Part shown: piece by piece, positions 32,973-44,062 of the stretch
Layout: each line of letters opens with the position of its first letter
How positions within the stretch are numbered: position 1 is the first letter of the stretch
NCBI GenBank assembly: GCA_033807695.1
Contig: CM066300.1
Span: forward strand, 2,728,001-2,792,000
DNA length: 64,000 nt
Direction of reading: 5' to 3'
From: Daedaleopsis sinensis
Lineage: Eukaryota > Basidiomycota > Agaricomycetes > Polyporales > Polyporaceae
Program-made: the position numbers and the translations under genes
The notes under the pieces: generated by a model
Seen by the model: the letters and a program-made list of their open reading frames with translations, nothing else
What the model was told of the DNA's origin: nothing
Database searches by the model: none

Positions 32973-34802
32973 TCACTGTTGCTCCGTCTTTGCATTTTCC
33001 GACGTCTCCGGCCCACCCAGTCGCGCGATTTCCTCTTGCACCTTCTCGTATTCAGTTTGCCACAAACTCTCCCAAGCCTCGGCACGCATTTGCGGATGCT
33101 AAGATAATGGCTTTAGTTCCGGGGGGTTTCGAAGTGTTTACCAACCACATACCTCCTCAGCCAAGCTCTTCCATACATCCGAGTCCTCTAAGCTATCCGC
33201 ACGACCTGCAGCAAAGAACTCGGCTAAGACCTTTGTTGGGTCCCATGTCGATGTGGAACGGGCCTTCCGACTCTGTACCTCCGCTCGTCGCCGGAATCGT
33301 TCAAGTTTGTCTCGTCGAGTCGGTTGAGTCAGATGGGACATCCATGATCCCTTGGAATGATGCGGCATCTGCGAAACGTTGAGCTACACAAACCTCACTG
33401 ATGACTTATAAAATCAATACCTTGATGTGCAATTTGTCCGCGATCAAGCTTGTGGTCATAGCAGGATCTCGTGCCAGGAGGAGGGGAATGTACTTGTCAC
33501 AATAGTCTTCCTCAGCCGCGGTATAGAGATTCTTCCCGCCCTGGTATACGACGACATCCGTAGGCGGTGGGGGAGAGGGTTCTCGATCTCTGTTCGGGGA
33601 CGGAGATTTTTCAGCCTTCATCTTCCCTTTGTCCTTCGCCTGAACAGCGCTGGCCACGGTTCTGTTCTCTCGTGCCTTCTTGTCATTTCCCTTCTTCTCG
33701 ACCTTGCTATCTCTCTTGTTTGTTTTGCTATTCTTTTTCTCCGACTTGCTCTCCTTAGCATTCTTCTTGAGTTTCTTTGGCGGCCTGGGTTCATCCTCAT
33801 CCTCATCCTCTTCCTCTGCACTTTGGTCTTCCGGACCTCCTTGCTCAGACTCAGACTCGTGATCAATCCGTTTGACGATGTATTGCTGTCCCGCACTGCC
33901 TGGTCGACCACGCTTCTTCTCCAGCTTGTATCCATCCCAGGTGTACGCGTCAACATCTACCATAGTGTTCTTTTCATCGCATTTCAAGATCCACTGTGGT
34001 TTGATGGGAGTCTTCCCCACATTGCACGACTGCCTGAGATACTCTGCGAATAACGTTGTCTTCGGGTGGGCGAGGATGACGAAGTCGGCAGCAGCGATAT
34101 CCGGCTCTGTTACCCCTCCATGCTTCTGTACATCATCATGAGACAAAGTTCTCTTTCATTCGGCGAGGACTCTCACCTTGATGGCGTCGACGATATCACG
34201 CCTTCGTGGGGTCATGATCTGGACTTGAACCCAAAATCGGGATGGTCGACCGGGGCCTTTCGAGAAGAATTGCTTCGCGTCCTTGATCACACTGGCCCGC
34301 TGAGGATGACCCATAGAAGAAGCGCTGGCGGACTGGAGGTCCTCTGAGTAGGACCCGTCACCTTCATGTTTGATCTTGTCCTTGTTTCTTTTCGAAGAGC
34401 CGATGGGGTCGTTGGGTCGTTCCTTCTTCCTCCTGGGGCCATGGGATTCATCCTGCGCCATCGAGGAACGACGTGCCTCTGCCGCACTAAGTCAGATCAT
34501 ACCCGTGAACGCACAGATGGCAACAAACCAGAAATACTGCCGGGTGGGTGTCCCTGCGCGGAAGTTCCGGGAGATGCAGCGTCGTGAAGGCGGCCACCGT
34601 GTCCAAGAGAGCTTACAGTATGGCTGGACTGTTGGGGGGGTAACATTATCTGTGAGGCGAACGAATGTGAAGCTGGAAATGAGCCCTGTTGTGTCGGCCC
34701 AACCTGGGGTACGAAGGGGGGTCCTTGCTGAGTATAGACGGCTTGACCGAACATCGCGGCTAAATGAGCCATTTGCAGAGGATTGACACCCGGTTGTTGC
34801 TG

Positions 34803-34833
<31 letters not shown>

Positions 34834-35580
34834 TGTGGTTGCATCTGTTGTTGAAACACTGCCATAGCATGCGAGTACTGGGAGGGATCCATAGGAGGGA
34901 AGGTGGACATATTCATCATGTAGGGTGCTGGAATAATGGAATATTGACCACTGGGCATAGTTCCCTGTTGCACTGGTGGTGAGAACAGCACACCGGGTGG
35001 ACCAGAAGGACCAGCATATACTGGCTGCGCAGAAGGTTGTGGAAATTGAGATTGCATGGTAGAATCGTCTGAAGATGCCTTAGAATCCGAAGGGGTTTCG
35101 CGAGGGGTAGGTAGGTGACTTCTTTGCGATATTAGCACATGCCGGACGAGCAAATCCGTCAACTTTGAAAGAGCGACTGACTTCTGAATTCCGTTCCCAA
35201 CAGTGTATCCTCCCCAGTCTTCTTGGTCAAGGTAGGCAGCACCTCTCCGGTTGGACTCATAGACCCAGGCCGTGTCAAGGAAAACCTTCTCTCCACCCCA
35301 GCTCTCGATGAGTTGATCTGCCGAGGTAGTGTCCGCAGAGACCACGACTATGTCCGCGTCCGAAACTGCCTCGCACAGAATACCTCCACCGTTCTTGACC
35401 AACACATCAGTTTGGGCTGAAACATGACCAGTTCTGACACTGTACCTTGATGGTGCGTACAAGTCTAGGGCGATTGGTTATTTCCCCAGGCTCGACGAAA
35501 ACTCGGAGTGGTTGCTGCGATGAGTTGACAAAGATCCGCGAAGGGGGAGCGCGCGGATCTGACTGAGCTTGACCTTGCAT
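32973..35580 (-). CDS. Rap1-like protein: BRCT, Gln-rich, BRCT, Myb-like domains
   Basis: Probable homologue of the shelterin protein Rap1 (TERF2IP), which acts at telomeres. It starts at ATG 35580 (MQGQAQSDPRAPPSRIFV). The first BRCT domain follows (LRVFVEPGEITNRPRLVRTI, KNGGGILCEAVSDADIVVVS, VFLDTAWVYESNRRG). Then comes a Pro/Gln-rich region with a run of about 16 Gln (34790-34850). A second BRCT-like domain spans DIAAADFVILAHPKTTLFAE to KPQWILKCDEKN. A Lys/Glu/Asp-rich nuclear section follows, then a Rap1-type Myb-like domain (YTAAEEDYCDKYIPLLLARD, HSKGSWMSHL) and a helical C-terminus ending at TGA 32973-32975. Several introns. Rap1 usually has one BRCT, so the second is unusual. A general BRCT-Myb protein outside telomeres is the main alternative. 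Confidence 0.65.
33785..33825. repeat. acidic-codon microsatellite (TCC/TCA repeat)
   Basis: Repeats of tcatcc and ttcctc on the plus strand encode a run of Asp/Glu in the minus-strand Rap1-like protein. It is typical of low-complexity nuclear linkers and prone to slippage. Confidence 0.8.
34790..34850. repeat. CAG/CAA microsatellite coding polyglutamine
   Basis: Mixed gtt and gct triplets on the plus strand (CAA and CAG on the coding strand) give a run of about 16 Gln between the two BRCT domains of the Rap1-like protein. Part is an uninterrupted run of CTG triplets, so length variation between strains is likely. Confidence 0.85.
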
Positions 35581-36171
35581 GGATACGCACGAACGGTATC
35601 AACTGCGGTTGGTGAATCTGTGAGCCACTGAGAAATGTGGAGAAGAAGAGAAGGAGAGCAAGAAACGAAGAGGTGGGCCGCGCTCAAGCTTCAATGCCAG
35701 ATGGGGGGCGGATCCAACTCGTCAAAGCGTGGCGCGTCGACCCCTCGTGATCATACGGCCACTCAGGCCTAGTACTCAGGCCCAGTGATCCGCATTGAAC
35801 GAATCGTACATCGGCAAAAGAGCAGCTCCATGTCCCCGTACATGCTCATCATATGTGGTCCGTCAACGTGCACAGACTGCTAAGTTAGCAGGTCAGCAGC
35901 CGCATCATGATTGTTCACGCAAATCCTGTTAGGCGCCCAAACTCGTGGGTTTCCGATAGCAATAAACTCCGCTACACGACGAGGATGCTTTGGGCTCGGA
36001 TGCGCGACTCCAACCTCATTAACTCATCTGCACACTGGGCACATATGATACAACGTTGAATTGCACGGCGCATATACACCCGTCACTGTTTGCATGATGC
36101 CATAGCATAATGTATGGAGGAGATGAGTAGGACATGGACAATGCAATGATAACACAACCATACAGTAACGT
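35581..36171. other. intergenic stretch between Rap1-like and uS9 genes
   Basis: 591 bp holding the promoter of the Rap1-like gene and the 3' flank of the uS9 gene, both on the minus strand. No further gene or named site was recognised. Confidence 0.4.
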
Positions 36172-36731
36172 TCACCGGTAGCTAGACGAAGATAATTTCA
36201 ATCCATGAGGTTCGCGTGACGAACAAAAAGAATACGCACGACTTCTGCCTGCGAGCACGGGCACCATGACCACCGAACTTCTTCGGCTCTGCTCTCCTCG
36301 GGTCTGCGATCAAGAGTGTCCTGTCGTAGGCGACTAGCTTCTTCTTGAGCTCGAGTGCACTGGCAGCATCGAAGTACTTGGCATAGTATGCGACAACTGC
36401 CTTGGCGATCGCCTGACGAATGGCATACACTTGCGAAGTGTGTCCACCACCCTTCACGCGGAGACGGATGTCTATAGCGGAGAACGCCTCCTCCCCAGCG
36501 ACAAGGATTGGTTCATAAACCTTGAAGCGCAGGATCTCCGGCTTGAGGAGGGCGATGGGGGAGCCGTTGATGTGAATGAGGCCGCGACCCTCTTTCGCAT
36601 GAGCGACCGCAGTAGCGGTCTATGACACGGATAGACGTACCACGAATCAACGCGTGTTCATACGAGCAGCAAAATCGATAACTTACCTTCTTTTTGCCAA
36701 AGGTCTGAACGGCCTGCGTCGTGGGTGCCAT
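36172..36731 (-). CDS. RPS16: 40S ribosomal protein uS9 (S16)
   Basis: Small-subunit head protein whose C-terminal tail reaches the P site. Exons 36731-36687, 36619-36240 and 36181-36172 total 435 nt, giving 144 residues, the standard size. It matches the family throughout: [71 protein letters not shown] and the invariant end QKSYR. The last exon is only 10 nt and codes the end of Ser plus Tyr-Arg-stop; without it the conserved C-terminal Arg would be missing. A short first exon of 45 nt ends exactly at the Lys run, as in many ribosomal protein genes. Confidence 0.97.
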
Positions 36732-37122
36732 TTTGTCGTGCCGTGGGCTGTTGCGGGGCTGGGGGGGTTGAATGATGTTAAGCTAGGGATGAGGGGCGGG
36801 AGGTCCAAACGAGGCGCAGCGAAAGGGTCATCCACAGTAGAGCCATGCAATCCAGCCCAGATCCGCCCAACATCGCCATCCTTGTCTCCATCTTCCGCAT
36901 AGTATGTGCACCAAGACCCTCTTGCAGCATCTGGACCGCGAAGAATGAGGACTCACCCCTGTGATGTTGAAGGTTTGCTTGACGGCTGGTGCGGGCTACA
37001 GACCGATAGATTCTGGCGTCTTGGACATTCATGTCACACACTGTCACGGTGTCACATTGCTACACTTCGTCACCAGCAGATCGTAACAAAGTGACACAAG
37101 CTCTCCTACTTCAGCGATTGCC
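36732..37122. promoter_or_regulatory. divergent promoter, cytosolic uS9 / mitochondrial uL4m
   Basis: 391 bp between two divergent ribosomal protein genes, one cytosolic and one mitochondrial. A short direct repeat tgtcacac / tgtcaca lies near 37032-37060, and a gtgacac copy near 37091. No named site was recognised with confidence. Confidence 0.45.
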
Positions 37123-38072
37123 ATGCTGGGTGCTCTTAAGTGTCGGTTGGTTCAGGTATGTTGCTCTGACTTGCTCTGGCTGTGTCGAGAACAATTCTAA
37201 TGCTATGCAACCTTAGACAGCTCGTCGCAGGCTGTCCACCGTCGTCCCAGCTGCCTCTGAAAACCTTTCGGTCAAGCATTTCGCGAGCCAACCTGTCCAA
37301 GATGTGGCTACACCTATGACATTGTTGGATGGGTCTCCGGTCTCTATTACAGGTGAGCTCAATCTCTTTGCAGTCGGACTAGGGTGCGTCCATTCATCCA
37401 GCAATTACTTTAGGAGCCCGCCCCCTCTACCTTCAAATGTCATCACTTATCCCACCGGAGGAGAACGTCGATCATGCCGATGAACTTGTCGAACTTGACC
37501 CCCACGTATTCGCGCACCCTATTCGCCGGGACATTCTGCATCTCTGCGTGGTTCACTATCTAGACTGCCAACGTCAAGGGAGCGCAAACACGAAGACACG
37601 TGGGGAGGTCCGCGGCTCCGGACGCAAAATCCGACCGCAAAAGGGCTCCGGTCGGGCCCGTCTGGGTGACGGCCAGAGTCCTATGCTGCGCGGTGGAGGT
37701 GTTGCTTTCGGACCCAAGCCGCGCGATTTCGCAACGAAGCTCAATCGCAAGGTCATCGAAATGGGCATGCGCGTTGCACTGAGTGTGCGGGCGAAGGAGC
37801 AGTCTTTGGGTGTTGTCAGGAGTCTCGAATGGCCCGGGTTCAAGACGAGGGAGCTTGAGGACCGTGTTGAGGAGCTCGGTTGGAGGAAGACCTTGTTTGT
37901 CACTGGTCTCGAAGAGATCCCTGACGGGTTGCTGCGAGCTAGCAGTAACCTGCCGCATGTGGAGACGGTGAAGGCCGAGGATTTGCACGTCTACAACACG
38001 TTGAAGTGGCCACGACTTGTGCTTGACGTGGAGGCCGTGGAGTGGTTTGAGCGAGCCCTTGGTAGACGATGA
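37123..38072 (+). CDS. mitochondrial large-subunit ribosomal protein uL4m
   Basis: Mitochondrial version of ribosomal protein L4 (YmL6 in yeast). Exons 37123-37155, 37217-37352 and 37414-38072 total 828 nt, giving 275 residues. A basic, Ser/Ala-rich targeting sequence (MLGALKCRLVQTARR) precedes the L4 domain, whose landmarks are FAHPIRRDILHLCVVHYL, TRGEVRGSGRKIRPQKGSGR and ARLGDGQSPMLRGGGVAFGP. The C-terminal half carries LYVTGLEE-like and VYNTLKWPRLVLDVEAVEW segments. The bacterial-like KGSGRAR motif and the presequence rule out cytosolic uL4. Expressed away from the uS9 gene. Confidence 0.92.
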
Positions 38073-38452
38073 CATGTCGGAGAGCTCGTTTCTGCCGGGG
38101 TTGATAGCATAGTATGTATGCAGAGTTTAATTCCCGTAATGACTGATCCACCCGTTCATGTTAGCTCATCGAGACGTATCGTATGCATGATATAACTCTG
38201 TCTAGATCTGCTTATATAGCTGCAATAGCTCTCGAAAGCAGGATGATTTTGGAATATGCGAAGTGTACTTGAGTGAGCGTCATGAGCGAGGACTAGTACT
38301 GTGAATCGCCGTCGGGAGCCCGAGACACGCGTTCACGTGACAGAACGCGTGGTATCAGAGCCTCACGGGGCAAATAACGCGTCAAGCTGACTTGACTCCA
38401 AACCCCATCCTCTACTTGCCTACTGTCTATTGCTTCCTCCGCACTGTCCACT
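38073..38452. other. intergenic stretch before RAD51
   Basis: 380 bp between two plus-strand genes, holding the 3' flank of uL4m and the RAD51 promoter. A pair of acgcg motifs (acacgcgttcacgtgacagaacgcgtgg, near 38325-38352) includes two ACGCGT (MluI cell-cycle box type) cores, which fit a DNA-repair gene expressed at G1/S; this is inference from the motif alone. Confidence 0.4.
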
Positions 38453-39684
38453 ATGAGCTCCCCCTCTCCCTCGCAAGAGCAAGAAGAACAGGAGGTCCAT
38501 GTCTCTGGGCCTCTCCTAGTAGAGAAACTCGCCGAGTTCGGCATCACCGCACAGGACATCAAGAAACTCGCTGAAGCTGGACTGCATACTGTCGAGGCGG
38601 TGGCATACACTCCAAAGAAGAACTTGATGGTGATCAAGGGTATCTCTGAGCAGAAAGCGGACAAGATATTGGCAGAAGGTACGAGATCTGATCTATGTTC
38701 CTATTCAACGTCCCTCTTAATACGAATACGGATGAAGCTTTGAAGATAATACCTCTCGGCTTCCAGAGCGCGACCGAAGTGCATGCCCGTCGAGCCGAGC
38801 TAGTGCATATAACCACAGGCTCTAAGAACCTCGACGCTCTTCTGGGTGGAGGGATTGAGACCGGCGCAATCACCGAGTTCTTTGGGGAGTTCCGAACCGG
38901 AAAATCGCAGATCTGCCATACTCTTGCGGTTACATGCCAGCTCCCGGTAGACATGGGCGGAGGAGAGGGCAAATGCCTCTACATCGACACCGAGGGGACT
39001 TTCCGTCCAGTGCGACTGCTAGCGGTGGCGGAGAGGTTAGGTTTGAACGGCGAGGAGGTCCTGGACAACGTTGCCTACGCAAGGGCGTACAACGCAGATC
39101 ATCAGAACCAGTTGCTCACTGCTGCCAGTGCCCTCATGTCCGAATCAAGGTAAGCGATTATATGCGCTGTATCTCAACGCGTATTCACATCTGTCCTAGG
39201 TTCTGTCTATTGATCGTTGACTCTGCGACTGCGTTGTATCGTACGGACTTCAACGGACGCGGTGAGCTATCGGCGCGGCAGTCTCATCTTGGGAAATTCC
39301 TCCGTACACTCCAGCGACTCGCAGATGAGGTGCGCGAAGTCAACCTCCCGTTCAGATGCGTATTGAGCTAGTATATGCATATAGTTCGGAATCGCTGTTG
39401 TCATCACCAACCAAGTCATGTCGAATCCGGACGGGGCTGCCGGTCCATATGCTGCCAATGAGAAGAAGCCCGTTGGAGGAAACATCCTTGCGCATGCCTC
39501 GACGACTCGGTATGGTGTTGTACTTAATATTTACTCAAACATGCTGACCCCGTACAGTCTGCAACTCAAGAAGGGGAGAGGAGCTAACCGGCAAGCGAAA
39601 ATATACGACTCCCCTTGCCTCCCAGAATCAGAGACCACATTCGCGATCCTGAACAGTGGAATTGGCGACCCGGAAGAGGAATAA
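38453..39684 (+). CDS. RAD51: RAD51 recombinase
   Basis: Strand-exchange ATPase of homologous recombination, forming filaments on single-stranded DNA. Five exons (38453-38678, 38738-39149, 39200-39329, 39385-39509, 39558-39684) total 1020 nt, giving 339 residues. The N-terminal helix-hairpin-helix domain has [20 protein letters not shown] and [12 protein letters not shown]. The core has the polymerisation motif region, Walker A (GEFRTGKSQ), [11 protein letters not shown], Walker B ([15 protein letters not shown]), loop-2 residues ([20 protein letters not shown]) and AHASTTRL. The C-terminus is [15 protein letters not shown]. Length and HhH domain separate it from Dmc1 only weakly; the full acidic N-terminus and RAD51-type [11 protein letters not shown] favour RAD51. 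Confidence 0.93.
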
Positions 39685-40015
39685 TTGTTATATCGTGGTC
39701 ACGCTTCTCGACATCCGTGTTGTACTCCTGGTCTCCTCGTTGTATCCACCGCTACCTTACGTTGTACACTTATCCCTGGAATTCGACACACTGATACATT
39801 ACTTTCATTGCTTCGGAGCTAGTTCTACAACGATGATACGAGGCGCTTTGATCTACAGTAGCTTGACGATGAAAGACGAGTGAGTCGACAGGAATAGTTG
39901 ACAGGAACAGTTGAGTGACCCTGTAGCTGGTGAGAATAGGAAGATAAACAAGATGTACCGTCCATGCTCGGCTTTTGGATGGATGATGCGATGGGTATGA
40001 GTATCCGTGGGCTGA
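39685..40015. other. convergent intergenic stretch
   Basis: 331 bp between the 3' ends of RAD51 and the 3-phosphoglycerate dehydrogenase gene. Nothing beyond 3' flanking sequence was recognised. Confidence 0.4.
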
Positions 40016-41480
40016 CTAGGCCAACAAACGAGTGAGAATGTTCGCGGTAGTCTTGTTGATCTGCTCCTTGAGCGAGTTGACGTCTGATGAGCTTACATCC
40101 GCGATGTCTGCCATGAGGTAGGCGATTTCGCCCTTCGAGTCCGTGTACTGTTTCGAGACGTTGTACGGCGATAGCACCTCGTTGACTTGACGAAGCACGC
40201 CGGGAATGTTGTTGTGGACGTAGCAGACCCGGACGTGGTTGCCCTCCTCGAGAGTGATAGCACGGAGGTCGACTTCGGGGAAGTTGACGGCACCGATGGA
40301 AGCACCGTAATTGAGGTAACGGCTGAGTGCGGATGACACCTCCTCTCCGATCATACGCTGCGCCTCCTCCGTCGACCCGCCGATGTGAGGTGTGAGGATG
40401 ACGTTGGGGATCGAACGGAGTGCGCTCGACCAAGAGTTGAGCTGATCGTCGAAGGGCGCGCCGTTCGCGCCCGGCTCCGCGGGGTATACGTCCAACGCTG
40501 CACCAGCCAGGTGACCAGACTTCAAGGCCTCAACGAGAGCCGGGATATCGACGCACTTGCCGCGAGCGTTGTTGATGAGGTACGCGCCCTTCTTCATCTG
40601 AGCTAGCTGCTCCGTCGAGATCATGTTCATCGTCTCCGGCAGCTCTGGTACGTGCAAGGTCACGAAATCGGACTCCGTGAGGAGAGCGGAGAGAGATTCG
40701 ACCTGGCGGGCAGAGCCAAGGGGCATGATGTTGACGACGTCGTGGAAGAGGACTCGCATTCCGAACGACTCAGCGAGTACAGACAGCTGCGCGCCGATGT
40801 GTCCATAACCGACGATACCGAGGGTCTTGCCGCGAACCTCCCAGCAGCCCTTAGACTGCTTGTTCCATACGCCTTCGCGCATCTCGAACGCACGCTGGAA
40901 GTACTGCCGGGACAGCGCGACGATTTCGGAGATGACGAGTTCAGCGACCGAACGGGAATTGGAAAAGGGGGAGTTGAACACTGGGATGCCGGCTTTCGCA
41001 GCACTCAGAAGATCCACCTGGTTGGTACCGATGCAGAAACATCCGATCACCAGGAGCTAACAAGATTGCGTTCAGGATGCATCAGAATGCTTCAGAAAGT
41101 CAATCACTCACTTTGCTCGCAGCCTTGAGCACACGCTCAGTGATTTTGGTCTTGCTCCGGATACCGATGGCATGGTACGAGCCAATCTTTTCGACGAGCT
41201 CATCCTCGCTCATGGCCTTAGCCGAATGGTCAACGTGAAATCCTTGTGCGCGGAAGGTCTTCACGGCCTCTTGGCTGATGTTTTCAAGAAGGAGGAGCCG
41301 GAGGTCTTCATTGTCGATGGGGTGGAGGACTTTTGGTTGACGAATTGAAAAGTTGACCGAATTCTTGCGCCCAAGCATGTGGTCATGTATAGTAGAAACA
41401 GTAGGGGATGTGGAGGCGACCACGGAAGCGAAGTTGACGTTGTGCACCTTGGAGCTTGGGATGGAGATGGAGGCGGACAT
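40016..41480 (-). CDS. SER3: D-3-phosphoglycerate dehydrogenase with ACT domain
   Basis: First step of serine synthesis: oxidises 3-phosphoglycerate to phosphohydroxypyruvate with NAD. Exons 41480-41112 and 41056-40016 total 1410 nt, giving 469 residues, the normal fungal size. Landmarks: ISQEAVKTFRAQGFHVDH, IGCFCIGTNQVDL, NAD-binding GIVGYGHIGAQLSVLAESFG, catalytic-region INNARGKCVDIPALVEAL, the active-site His in VILTPHIGGSTEEAQ, and a C-terminal ACT domain (HVRVCYVHNNIPGVLRQVNE) that normally senses serine. The N-terminal 45 residues form a Ser-rich lead seen in many fungal versions. It is divergent from HIS7 across a 264-bp gap with two Gcn4-type sites. Confidence 0.95.
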
Positions 41481-41744
41481 AATTGTAGTGGAAGAAGGGG
41501 AGGAGTCAAGAGCAGGAGGTTATGGCTCTGACGAAAGAGATGGCCGTCCAGTTATAGATGGACGACAATTCGGAATTTACTGAGTCAGAGTAGGAGCAAT
41601 TTCGCGGCGATGGTGCAACTCGTACTAGATAAGATTAGATTAGATGGCCTTTCTCGCCGTCTTGACTCAGGCGGAGTCCTCCTCTTCTCTCTTACAAAAT
41701 GTCTGCCATCATCCACCCCTTCGCGCGAGCGCACTTCGCCCCTC
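41481..41744. promoter_or_regulatory. shared SER3/HIS7 promoter with two Gcn4/CpcA-type sites
   Basis: The 264-bp gap between two divergent amino-acid biosynthesis genes carries two exact TGASTCA heptamers: TGAGTCA at 41581-41587 and TGACTCA at 41663-41669, 82 bp apart. This is the binding site of the Gcn4/CpcA bZIP factor that induces amino-acid pathways on starvation. The first lies about 100 bp from the SER3 ATG and the second about 76 bp from the HIS7 ATG, suitable for both. Confidence 0.7.
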
Positions 41745-43527
41745 ATGGGTCTCTACCTCCTCGACTATGGCGCGGGTAACGTCCAGAGCCTCGCCAACAC
41801 CCTCAAGAAGCTCGGTCATGATTTCCAGTGGATATCTACTCCCGCAGACTTCGGCAAGGCCACTGTAAGCCCTGGTGCTCTGACACATGCCCACACCGCT
41901 CGCTCACATCGTCGCTGGCATCTCCTCATAGAGCCTCATCTTCCCTGGTGTCGGTGCATTTGGCAGCGCAATAGATGGTCTCGTATCACGCGGCCTTTAC
42001 GAGCCCCTGCGCGAGTACATCGCCTCGGGGAAACCATACTTCGGCATCTGCATAGGCATGCAAGTCCTCTTCCGCTCGTCCCTGGAATCCCCCTCGTCAC
42101 AGGGCTTGGGCATCATCCCCAGCGACATCGGCCTCTTTTCCAACGCTGACAAGTCCGTCCCCCACATGGGCTGGAACTCTATCGAATTCCTCGATCCGGA
42201 AGAAAACGCGCACGAGGGCCTCGAGCCCCGGTCCAGCTACTATTTCGTGCACTCCTTCCGTGCCGCGTATGAATGGGAGCGCGCCGAGGTCGCCCAATGG
42301 GCGCACACCACCACGCAGTACGGTCAGGAGGTCTTCCTGGCGACCGTCCGCAAGGGGAACGTATTCGCATGCCAATTCCACCCGGAGAAGTCGGGCCCTG
42401 CTGGCCTGAAGGTTCTCGACGCTTGGCTGCGCCAGTCAGAAGCCGAACGTGCGACGAGCCCCCCTGCCTCGCGCATCGCCCGGCTTCCGAAACCCAACGA
42501 CCGCTTCACCAAGCGAATCGTCGCGTGCATGGACGTCCGCTCGAATGACGCTGGCGACCTCGTCGTTACCAAAGGCGACCAGTACGATGTCCGCGAGCGA
42601 GTCGAGGCGACGGAGACGGAGACGAGCCCAGAGGATGGCGTCCGCGCTCGCACAGCGGGCGCGGTACGTAACTTGGGAAAGCCGGTCGCCCTCGCCTCGC
42701 GGTATTACATCGAGGGTGCAGACGAGCTCTGCCTGATGAACATCACCTCCTTCCGCCACTCGCCGCTGCTCGACCAGCCCATGCTCGCCGTCGTGCGCGC
42801 GGCCGCCGAGACCGTGTTCGTGCCGCTCACCATCGGCGGCGGAATCAAGGACACCGTCGATCCGGATGGCACTCCGCACTCCGCCCTCGAGGTCGCCGGG
42901 GCGTACTTCCGCGCTGGGGCGGACAAAGTCAGCATCGCGACCGAGGCCGTCTTCGCGGTCGAGAAGATGCGCGCGCGGCCCAGTGCGGACGGGGTCGGGG
43001 AAGGCGACGGGACGAGCGCGATCGAGACCATCGCGCATGCATATGGACGCCAAGCCGTCGTCGTCTCGGTCGACCCCCGAAGAGTCTACGTTGACCCCGC
43101 TTACGATGGCCCGTACAAGGACGAGCTCGTCCTCGGCAAGCCAGACGGGCCCGAGAAGGAACGGGGCAAGGCATGGTGGTACCAATGCACCGTGCGCGGA
43201 GGACGGGAAGACCGGCCGCTGTCCGTCGGCCAGCTCGTGCGAGGAGTCGAGAAGCTCGGCGCTGGGGAGGTTTTGCTCAACAGCATCGATCGGGACGGCA
43301 CCGGGCTCGGCTATGACCTGGACCTCATCGCGCTCGTCCGACGCAATGTGCGCATACCGGTTGTTGCAAGCAGTGGTGCAGGGAATGCGAATCACTTTGT
43401 TCAGGTTTTCCAGAAGACGGGCGTCGAGGCGGCCCTTGCGGCGGGGATCTTCCACCGCAATGAAGTTGGCATCGACGAGGTGAAAGCCGCGTTGACGTCT
43501 GCCAAAATCAACGTGCGGACGTTGTGA
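41745..43527 (+). CDS. HIS7: imidazole glycerol phosphate synthase HisHF
   Basis: Bifunctional glutaminase-cyclase of histidine synthesis; makes imidazole glycerol phosphate and AICAR from PRFAR and glutamine-derived ammonia. Exons 41745-41864 and 41932-43527 total 1716 nt, giving 571 residues. The N-terminal HisH half opens MGLYLLDYGAGNVQSLANTL, has the nucleophile Cys in YFGICIGMQVLFRSS, and ends the triad at ACQFHPEKSG. The C-terminal HisF barrel opens RIVACMDVR and has ADELCLMNITSFR, VPLTIGGGIKD, GADKVSIATEAV, LLNSIDRDGTGLGYDLDLI and VVASSGAGNANHF. An ATG at 41700 is out of frame, so 41745 is the start. The minus strand is open over 470 codons here because of high GC at third positions; that is a shadow. 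Confidence 0.96.
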
Positions 43528-44062
43528 CCCGGCGGTAGTAGTCGCGCAATGAATATGTAGTATTCGATATCTTGTACAAAACGCGAACGCGAATAGCGCA
43601 TCTTTGCTATCCATTCTGAAAATGTCGGACTGAGTATACATACAAGAGATTGATCTTCGGCTGCGAGATGGAACAAGAACACAGTATGGTAAGTATGAGG
43701 CGAATGACCAGGCAAACGAAAAGAACGAGACAGTAAATACATAGTAACGGCTAAGAACACGACCAGTATCAAACAGGGAATGTGGAGTCATTATCGAAAG
43801 AGGCGGCGAAGGAGGGGGAACGGACGCAGGGAGCGGCGTACACATAGACTTGCAGACCACGCTGAGAATGTGAGGCGAGAGACGTGCAGGGGGGCTATTA
43901 GAGTCCCTCTAATATACGACCACGTAACGCTAGTCTACATGGGAGCAGCTAGAGATGGGCTCTGCAGAAGGAGGAATACAGTTAAACGGGAGGGTTGGGG
44001 GTTGGCATACAACATGATACTCAATGGTTGGGGGCCGTGAAACCGATAATGGAAGAGGCAGC
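43528..44062. other. convergent intergenic stretch
   Basis: 535 bp between the ends of HIS7 and PAL1 (both 3' ends face it). A GA-rich tract lies around 43790-43830. No gene was recognised. Confidence 0.4.

Noticed and set aside
42436..43860. 474-codon minus-strand open frame opposite HIS7
   Set aside because: Shadow of a GC-rich coding exon; the plus strand encodes all HisHF motifs.
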